The position numbers and the translations under genes were made by a program. Of a stretch of DNA of 64,000 bases, positions 59,617 to 64,000 are shown piece by piece. This stretch comes from Pseudomonas ceruminis (GTDB lineage: Bacteria; Pseudomonadota; Gammaproteobacteria; Pseudomonadales; Pseudomonadaceae). The DNA is taken from assembly GCF_021602025.1 (NCBI RefSeq), contig NZ_BQHW01000020.1, positions 57,069-121,068 of the forward strand. Reading direction: 5' to 3'. The notes under the pieces are model-generated. The model ran no database searches. It was not told the DNA's origin and worked only from the letters and a program-made list of their open reading frames with translations. Position 1 is the first letter of the stretch. Each line of letters opens with the position of its first letter.

Positions 59617-60162
59617 TTAAAGAAAGACGTCTCCATCAGGAACAATGAGAATGTCTTCTAACGTGTCTACTATGCGGGTTTGATCTTCGAACAGGTCGCC
59701 CATGGATCCAATAGTAGGAGCTACATTTTCCGGGATCAGTTGCTTGACCCTTTTGGCTACGAGTGCACATTGCACGGGTTTTGGCCGCTGTTTACTGGTG
59801 GGTGGACTGATGCCGTTTCCTTGAGGAAGATTCTTGAGATGTGCATCGTTTCTTCTTTTAGGTGGGTGCGGAATGTCGCTAAGGTCATACGCCTTCGGCG
59901 TATCCCGCTTGCCTTTAGTCTGTCCTGTACGTTCGTGGTCGTATGTCCGTTTTGGTTTAAATGAAGCATTGTCACTTTTGGTATGAATAACCGGCCAATA
60001 TGTGAAGCTTCCTGTTTTCCACCAAGCAATCACTGGTACACATATAACAAACGTCAATGTGAATAGCGCTAGCTTATGCGATGCACCCGTAGCCGCCACC
60101 AACGCGGTGTAGATACAAACTACTACAAGCCACGCGGATACATGCCTATTGATACGTTTCAT
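59617..60162 (-). CDS. Membrane protein with two N-terminal segments and a basic cytoplasmic tail
   Basis: This 181-residue protein starts at MKRINRHVSAW (ATG 60162); the GGGAG 5 nt upstream supports it over the 60204 start. There are two hydrophobic segments (about 10-27 and 32-48), then a long polar, Lys/Pro-rich region and an acidic end (EDQTRIVDTLEDILIVPDGD). Family not recognised. Its leader (GCGTGTGCGGCATCCCC at 60189-60205 on the minus strand) is of the shared GCATCCCC type, though the pairing with GGGA is short. Confidence 0.65.
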   Translation of the reverse strand: MKRINRHVSAWLVVVCIYTALVAATGASHKLALFTLTFVICVPVIAWWKTGSFTYWPVIHTKSDNASFKPKRTYDHERTGQTKGKRDTPKAYDLSDIPHPPKRRNDAHLKNLPQGNGISPPTSKQRPKPVQCALVAKRVKQLIPENVAPTIGSMGDLFEDQTRIVDTLEDILIVPDGDVFL

Positions 60163-60205
60163 TTGGTCTCCCAGGTTCGCTTTATGAGAGGGGATGCCGC
60201 ACACG
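60163..60205 (-). promoter_or_regulatory. GCATCCCC leader, copy E (minus strand)
   Basis: GGCGTGTGCGGCATCCCCTC matches the start of copies A-D. The Shine-Dalgarno GGGAGA can pair with TCCC or TCTC. There is no separate hairpin, so this is a short version. Confidence 0.45.
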
Positions 60206-60221
60206 CCTGTGCAAAACAGGC

Positions 60222-60246
60222 AAAAAAAACCCCCGTTTCCGGGGGG
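60222..60246 (-). terminator. Terminator of the YqaJ gene
   Basis: CCCCCGG-AAA-CGGGGG, with eight T after it on the minus strand. Confidence 0.88.
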
Positions 60247-60253
60247 TGTAGCG

Positions 60254-61255
60254 TTAGAAGATGAACTCCTTCCTCAAGGTTTGTACCGCTGGTTTAGGTG
60301 CTGGCTGTCCAGTTTGCACGGTGGGGGATACCGATTGAGGCAAAGTCGCCGCCGGCAAGTTAGGCATCGTCAGGGGTGCATTGAACTGATCACGAACAGT
60401 CACATGTTCTACAGAGGGTTTCCTGTAGACATCGATTTGGCTTTCAGTCAGGTCTACGCCGTGTGCTTTGAGCAAGGCGCGCCAGTCGACAGATCCTTTA
60501 CGTGTGGAAAGGTGAACAGAGACACCTTCACTTTCATGTCGCTTGCGGCCTGGCGGCATCTGAGAGAGCAGCACAGCTCGGGCTGCTTCCTCTCGCGCTG
60601 TGGCTTCCTGAAATTGCCGGTTTGACAGCCGCCAGGCGGCCGCTGCGGCTTCCCATTCATCTGTACTCCATTTGCCTGTTTGGAGCCGGTGCCAGAAGTC
60701 GAGCTCGCCTTTAAGTATTTGATCGATCCGCTTCTGGTTACGCGGGACTTTGAGCAGCACGCCTTTAGACCCATCGAATGAGTAGTAGTGGGCGAAGCTG
60801 GCTTCAGCAACAAAGATCTGGTGCTGAACCTGGTCCACATACTCCGGTGGGACGATTCCTTTGAGAGCAAGCCCATGAGCTGTATCCCCTGGACATTTGA
60901 TCTCGACCGGTATCCCCAGAAAGGGATTGAACCCGTCTAGCGATGCCCTGATAAATGGGATCGAGTCACTCTCGGCAATGATGGGCGTAACCGTGGTACC
61001 GGTGTGCTTTTCATAAGCCGCCCTAGCTATGGGTTCCAGCTGATGACCCCTGGCTCGAATACGATCGACGTAGGGGTTTGGCGGCGGGGGAGGCCCGATG
61101 CCCAGGCGGAGTCTGAAAAGCTCATATGAACTGCGGAATTTTGACGTGCCCATGATCTGGGGCGCCTCGCTAGCTCCGATTCCCTCACGACGCCATGCAA
61201 ACCAAGCAGCGGAGTTTTGCTGAGCAGCTGGACCCGTGATGATGCGCATTGCCAT
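60254..61255 (-). CDS. YqaJ/lambda-Exo-type recombination exonuclease
   Basis: This 333-residue protein starts at MAMRIITGP (ATG 61255) after GGAGAT. YqaJ motifs are present in order: WFAWRREGIGASEAPQIMG (about 18-36), GHQLEPIARAAYE (about 70-82), ASLDGF with catalytic Asp107, VEIKCPGD with Glu118 and Lys120, and YVDQVQHQIFVAEA. The last 100 residues are an extra helical/Pro-rich tail. Lambda-Exo-type enzymes degrade the 5' strand for single-strand annealing, usually with a Bet/RecT partner, which is not in this window. It carries leader copy F. Confidence 0.9.
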   Translation of the reverse strand: MAMRIITGPAAQQNSAAWFAWRREGIGASEAPQIMGTSKFRSSYELFRLRLGIGPPPPPNPYVDRIRARGHQLEPIARAAYEKHTGTTVTPIIAESDSIPFIRASLDGFNPFLGIPVEIKCPGDTAHGLALKGIVPPEYVDQVQHQIFVAEASFAHYYSFDGSKGVLLKVPRNQKRIDQILKGELDFWHRLQTGKWSTDEWEAAAAAWRLSNRQFQEATAREEAARAVLLSQMPPGRKRHESEGVSVHLSTRKGSVDWRALLKAHGVDLTESQIDVYRKPSVEHVTVRDQFNAPLTMPNLPAATLPQSVSPTVQTGQPAPKPAVQTLRKEFIF

Positions 61256-61320
61256 ATCGCAATCTCCTCTAAAAGTGACCTGCACCGGAACAGTGGAAGG
61301 CCTGATAACGGGAGATGCGT
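61256..61320 (-). promoter_or_regulatory. GCATCTCC anti-SD leader, copy F (minus strand)
   Basis: TTACGCATCTCC (61311-61322) pairs through ATCTCC with GGAGAT (61262-61267), the Shine-Dalgarno of the exonuclease. GC / GC adds two pairs across a one-base bulge. The intervening sequence has no strong hairpin. Confidence 0.55.
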
Positions 61321-61465
61321 AACGTTCTTGCAGAAACTAGATGCCTTGGACTGGCGTCAGTGAGAGGGGGATTTAAGTAAGGAAGGTCTGAGGAGAAGGG
61401 ACTGGAGCAATGGTGCTAACCTTGAAGACCGGCTGCTAGGCAGCCGGTAGCGTACAACAGCGGTG
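61321..61465. other. Intergenic region with hairpin
   Basis: There is no ORF. CCGGCTGC-TAG-GCAGCCGG at about 61430-61448 is a perfect hairpin without T run after the lipoprotein gene. It is probably its transcript end. Confidence 0.55.
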
Positions 61466-62104
61466 TTACTCGCCGATCCTCATCGTGCGGGGAAGGCCCA
61501 GCATGGCGTTCTGCATACGGAGATCATTCAGCGAGATCGAGGGGTCTGAAGTCGCTGCAGCTGAACTGGCGCAACCCCGGCCGGTTAAGCAAACCGTGTG
61601 AATCACCAGGTTCGTCCCCGCGAGCTTGTCGACGTTCTGGCCGCTGGTGGTCTGTGCTGCATCGGATGCTGCGGTTAGGCCTGAGGCGACGTTGTTCCCA
61701 ACCATCCCAGAGTCGGTGCAATTGTTCAGCAGTGAGCAGGTCGCGAGGGATACAGCCAGAGAGGCACCCGTGGCAACAGCATTGCCCACTGCTGTGTGAG
61801 CTTCCTTGTACTGTGAGGCTGGGCCCGCATAGACCTCGCTGATTGTGTACGTGACCTTGGCATCACCCGCAGTCTGGTTGTAGCCAGCTTTCTTGAGAGC
61901 GTCATTCACATACGCTGTCATGTCACCAAGGGCGGCGTCCTCGGTCACGGCCTTGACAGGCACACCCTCTACCAGGCGCCCGTTGATCTGTGCTGCTTGA
62001 ACGCGCACCGGGCCTTTCTCAACGGTGATTGGCTTCGCTGCACAACCAGGTAAGGCGATGATGACGCAGGTGGCAGCTAATGCCGCGATTGCTTTATGGA
62101 TCAC
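61466..62104 (-). CDS. Lipoprotein, unknown function
   Basis: This 212-residue lipoprotein starts at GTG 62104 and has a signal peptide with lipobox ALPGC (Cys21). The mature part has an N-terminal domain (PITVEKGPVRVQAAQINGRL, YVNDALKKAGYN), a Gly/Ala-rich middle (VGNAVATGASLAVSLATCSLL) like a membrane-inserting stretch, and paired cysteines (CSLLNNC; CLTGRGC). The shape recalls TraT/TraT-like surface exclusion lipoproteins, but I cannot confirm it. A GAGG motif precedes the start. Confidence 0.7.
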   Translation of the reverse strand: MIHKAIAALAATCVIIALPGCAAKPITVEKGPVRVQAAQINGRLVEGVPVKAVTEDAALGDMTAYVNDALKKAGYNQTAGDAKVTYTISEVYAGPASQYKEAHTAVGNAVATGASLAVSLATCSLLNNCTDSGMVGNNVASGLTAASDAAQTTSGQNVDKLAGTNLVIHTVCLTGRGCASSAAATSDPSISLNDLRMQNAMLGLPRTMRIGE

Positions 62105-62319
62105 GTGAGCCTCAGGGGGTTGAATAACATGTAACTATAATACTGATGGGTGGCCATGGAGGCTAGTGGCAAAATGCTCATGCAGATGGGGCCGGGGCTG
62201 CCGGCGGCGCAAATAGCCATCTGCGTTAGTTGCGAATCGCTGCACCGCTAGTCGTCTCAACGAGCTGCAGGAGGGGGATCGGCTAAAATTTCTGGTAGTG
62301 CGGAGAGGTAGAGTAGGCC
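62105..62319. other. Divergent intergenic region
   Basis: There is no ORF. It contains TTACATGTTAT on the minus strand before the lipoprotein gene and an ATACTG half of the operator palindrome at 62137. Confidence 0.4.
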
Positions 62320-62787
62320 ATGAACAATAACGTCTTCCACAGCGCCACCATCAGGGGTCAGCTTTTCGAGGCCTCAATGATTTACGAAGGCCCCTGGATT
62401 TCATTAATCACCCCACGGTCGGCCGTCCATGATGGTGTGCACCTCGGGGTGTGCAACATCGTTCAGTTCGATCCTACTAGCTATAGGTGCCATGGGTTTG
62501 GGTGGTACATCGTCAAATATCGCAGTGAAGCTCGGGTATTTCTCAGGGGGTTCACTATTGACGATGCCCGTGCCTTATCGGATGAGTTCGGGATCAAGTT
62601 GCTGGACCACGGGGGCTGGGACAGTCGAACGCTTTTTTATCGCAGCAAGGCTTGGGAGGGATTGAGAGCCTGGGTGAGATCGCATCCGAGAATTGCGAAG
62701 CGTTATGCAGCTGGTACTAACCCTTACCTTTCAGATTGGTATCTCAGAGCTACTAGCGAAGAAATGGTGCCATTGCCGCTAGGGTAG
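62320..62787 (+). CDS. Unknown 155-residue protein
   Basis: A soluble protein rich in aromatics (FGWYIVKYRSEARVFLRGF, LFYRSKAWEGLRAWV) and basic residues at the C-terminus. No motif recognised. GGAGAGG lies about 12 nt before the ATG. It is followed after 90 bp by another small plus-strand gene with its own leader. Confidence 0.55.
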   Translation: MNNNVFHSATIRGQLFEASMIYEGPWISLITPRSAVHDGVHLGVCNIVQFDPTSYRCHGFGWYIVKYRSEARVFLRGFTIDDARALSDEFGIKLLDHGGWDSRTLFYRSKAWEGLRAWVRSHPRIAKRYAAGTNPYLSDWYLRATSEEMVPLPLG

Positions 62788-62800
62788 AGCCAAGATGGTA

Positions 62801-62876
62801 GTGGCGTGTGCGATCCTCATCTCGTGGCCCCGGCTCCCAGCCGCTCGCCCCCTCACATGTTTTTACCGAGGTTGCA
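62801..62876 (+). promoter_or_regulatory. GCATCCCC-like anti-SD leader, copy G
   Basis: GGCGTGTGCGATCCTC begins the element. GCGATCCTC (62810-62818) pairs with GAGGTTGC (62868-62875), just before the ATG, through eight pairs with one G-T and one bulge. The core has changed from CCCC to CCTC together with the Shine-Dalgarno. Confidence 0.5.
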
Positions 62877-63194
62877 ATGGACAAATCGGAAATGAGCAGG
62901 CTTTTGGAGCTTCAAGTGCAAGAGAAGCTGAGGGATGGCTATTCAATAACCACCTATGCGATGGACGCAGCTGGTCGGGATCGTGTGAGGTGTGGGATTA
63001 AGACCAAAGGTCATTCCCTTCCCAACGAGAATCATGCGGCGGAGGACTGGCAGGAGTACATCGGTAAACTGGAGACGGGGGCGTACAAATCGGTAGTGAG
63101 GACAAAAGTGATCGAGACGGGCGACTCTCCAAACATCGATCAGTCTGCCGGCGGCAGTGGTACGGTGGGTCTGTGGAAGGCCCGACGTCACTGA
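62877..63194 (+). CDS. Small unknown protein
   Basis: This 105-residue protein starts at ATG 62877 (MDKSEMSRLLELQV), chosen because GAGG lies 6 nt upstream and the longer frame from 62808 runs through the leader. It is polar with helical N-terminus and no membrane segment or cysteine motif. Function unknown. It is the last CDS before the structured RNA and the intron. Confidence 0.6.
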   Translation: MDKSEMSRLLELQVQEKLRDGYSITTYAMDAAGRDRVRCGIKTKGHSLPNENHAAEDWQEYIGKLETGAYKSVVRTKVIETGDSPNIDQSAGGSGTVGLWKARRH

Positions 63195-63247
63195 GACAGT
63201 GGAGGCTAATACGCCTCTAGACGTAAGGGCTAACAAAGGCGCCCGCG

Positions 63248-63355
63248 GCGAAAAAAAACTGGGCCTTTGATATACAAAGAGCCCAGTCCTGGTAACCACA
63301 GCTGCCGCGGCGCTGTAGGTGGAGAATCCACCGTTACCAAGACTGAGCTCACCTC
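63248..63355 (-). ncRNA. Structured RNA candidate with mutually exclusive antiterminator and terminator
   Basis: On the minus strand GAGCTCAGTCTTGGTAAC (63350-63333) pairs with GTTACCAGGACTGGGCTC (63296-63279) over 18 bp with two G-U pairs. Those become C-A mismatches on the other strand, so the RNA runs on the minus strand. Inside are two hairpins, GGTGGA-TTC-TCCACC and ACAGC...GCTGT, giving a three-way junction. The 3' arm can instead form ACTGGGC-T-CTTTG-TATAT-CAAAG-GCCCAGT followed by eight T. It is a switch-like layout or a stand-alone small RNA. No minus-strand gene follows directly. Confidence 0.6.
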
Positions 63356-63806
63356 TTTATCGCCATTAGGATAGTCGACAGCAGTACGACGTCCTGCTTG
63401 GCTAGCTTGCGAATCCCCACCAGTTGCACCTGGCTGCTATGTGAAGGACATACGTCCGGGGAAGTCATTTGCGCTGCTCACGTAGTGGTGAGCGACCTGA
63501 GGGATAACCGCTTCGACCTAATCGTCCAGCTGTGTTGTCAGTTCCTGGGAGAAGCCCGGACTCGACTATTGTCTGATCTCAAAACTGGCGGTGCATCACC
63601 GAGTCGAGAACACAGAGGCAAACACAGGGGATGCATTAGGGAGCGGAGATATCAGGCGGTATGTGGGTAGTGCGCTAACCCGTTACCGTGTTGCTGACTA
63701 CAAAGGAGGCTTCGCGACCTCGGACCTGACTGGCTTCTCCAGTGGGAGTATCCGTTAACTTTGCCTCAGGTAATGTTCAACATGGGCTGATAAACACCAT
63801 TTCTAT
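63356..63806. other. Region between structured RNA and intron
   Basis: There is no secure gene. The frame 63398-63670 (+) has no Shine-Dalgarno and low protein character. Small hairpins (GCTCAC / GTGAGC at about 63475-63493) are visible. GCATCCCCTG occurs on the minus strand near 63635 without a gene after it. This is the 3' exon side of the intron. Confidence 0.4.
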
Positions 63807-64000
63807 AATCGAGTAGGAGGCGGTTTCACAACCGCCGTCCTCTCACACCACCGTACGTACGGTTCCGTATACGGTATGCGTACGGCCAAGTCATCTACCC
63901 AGCCCTGCAAAGCCAAGACATGGTGTGCACTTACATTTAAGTGGGCACCAGTTCTAGCCTTTTAAGCGGGTATTTCATGCAGCCAACACGCCGTTCCTAT
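63807..64000 (-). mobile_element. Group II intron, 3' end (truncated by window edge)
   Basis: On the minus strand a domain V-like hairpin (ACCGTA-TACGG-AA-CCGTA-CG-TACGGT, about 63875-63850) is followed by the GTGTGAGAGGACGG linker and a domain VI-like stem (GGCGGTT-GTG-AACCGCC), then CTACTCGAT, the usual 3' end. The two-base CG bulge fits domain V. The reverse transcriptase ORF would lie beyond 64000. The exact 3' splice site is uncertain by a few bases. Confidence 0.75.

Noticed and set aside
63398-63670. 90-codon plus-strand frame before the intron
   Set aside because: No Shine-Dalgarno and no recognisable protein pattern; the region looks non-coding.

Overview
The window reads as the backbone of a large conjugative plasmid (or a closely related integrative element) from a Pseudomonas. 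The evidence is a plasmid initiator gene beside an iteron origin, a parAB pair beside a dispersed array of palindromes, a KfrA-like coiled-coil protein, an F-type type IV secretion gene block, a MvaT/H-NS-family protein of the Pseudomonas type, and a mercury transposon whose 6253-bp length, 39-bp ends and gene content match what I remember of Tn5563 from Pseudomonas. From memory the layout recalls IncP-2-like megaplasmids, but I could not check this.

Layout. 1-9.4 kb: conjugation genes on the + strand (partial traC, trbI-like, S26 peptidase, thioredoxin-fold traF, traH, long traG). 9.6-12.5 kb: minus-strand envelope genes (DsbA-like, GspE/PilB-type ATPase, small membrane protein, lytic transglycosylase). 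12.5-19.7 kb: Sel1-repeat protein, membrane HEXXH protein, two paralogous TraN-like N-terminal halves with different C-terminal domains, a cysteine-rich TraN-like C-terminal half, and a glycine-zipper lipoprotein. 19.9-34.4 kb: DNA-processing genes (RecG-like helicase, HTH protein, CobT-like VWA protein, CobS-like AAA+ ATPase, a third protein of the same module, Lys/Ala/Pro-tailed HTH protein, SSB-like protein, topoisomerase III, HD-domain MobH-like protein). 34.4-40.7 kb: the Tn5563-like transposon with a perfect 5-bp target duplication. 40.7-53 kb: KfrA-like protein, HTH protein and tyrosine recombinase, parA, parB, about 3.6 kb of mostly non-coding DNA with 14 perfect TTTCACNGTGAAA palindromes, then opposed iteron arrays and repA. 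53-63.2 kb: small regulatory and accessory genes (HDOD protein, HTH proteins, MvaT-like silencer, a sigma-region-2-like HTH protein, a pair of 94-residue paralogues, a YqaJ-type exonuclease, lipoprotein). 63.2-64 kb: a structured RNA candidate and the 3' end of a group II intron.

How it fits together. RepA with its iterons and ParAB with the palindrome array would maintain a large low-copy replicon. The F-type secretion genes with the HD/MobH-like protein and TopB would carry out transfer. The VWA/AAA+ module, YqaJ exonuclease, SSB-like protein and RecG-like helicase look like a recombination and DNA-handling set. The most unusual signal is a short 5' leader (core GCATCYCC, then a hairpin, then a complementary Shine-Dalgarno) that recurs upstream of about seven unrelated genes across 40 kb. 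It looks like a plasmid-wide translational control element.
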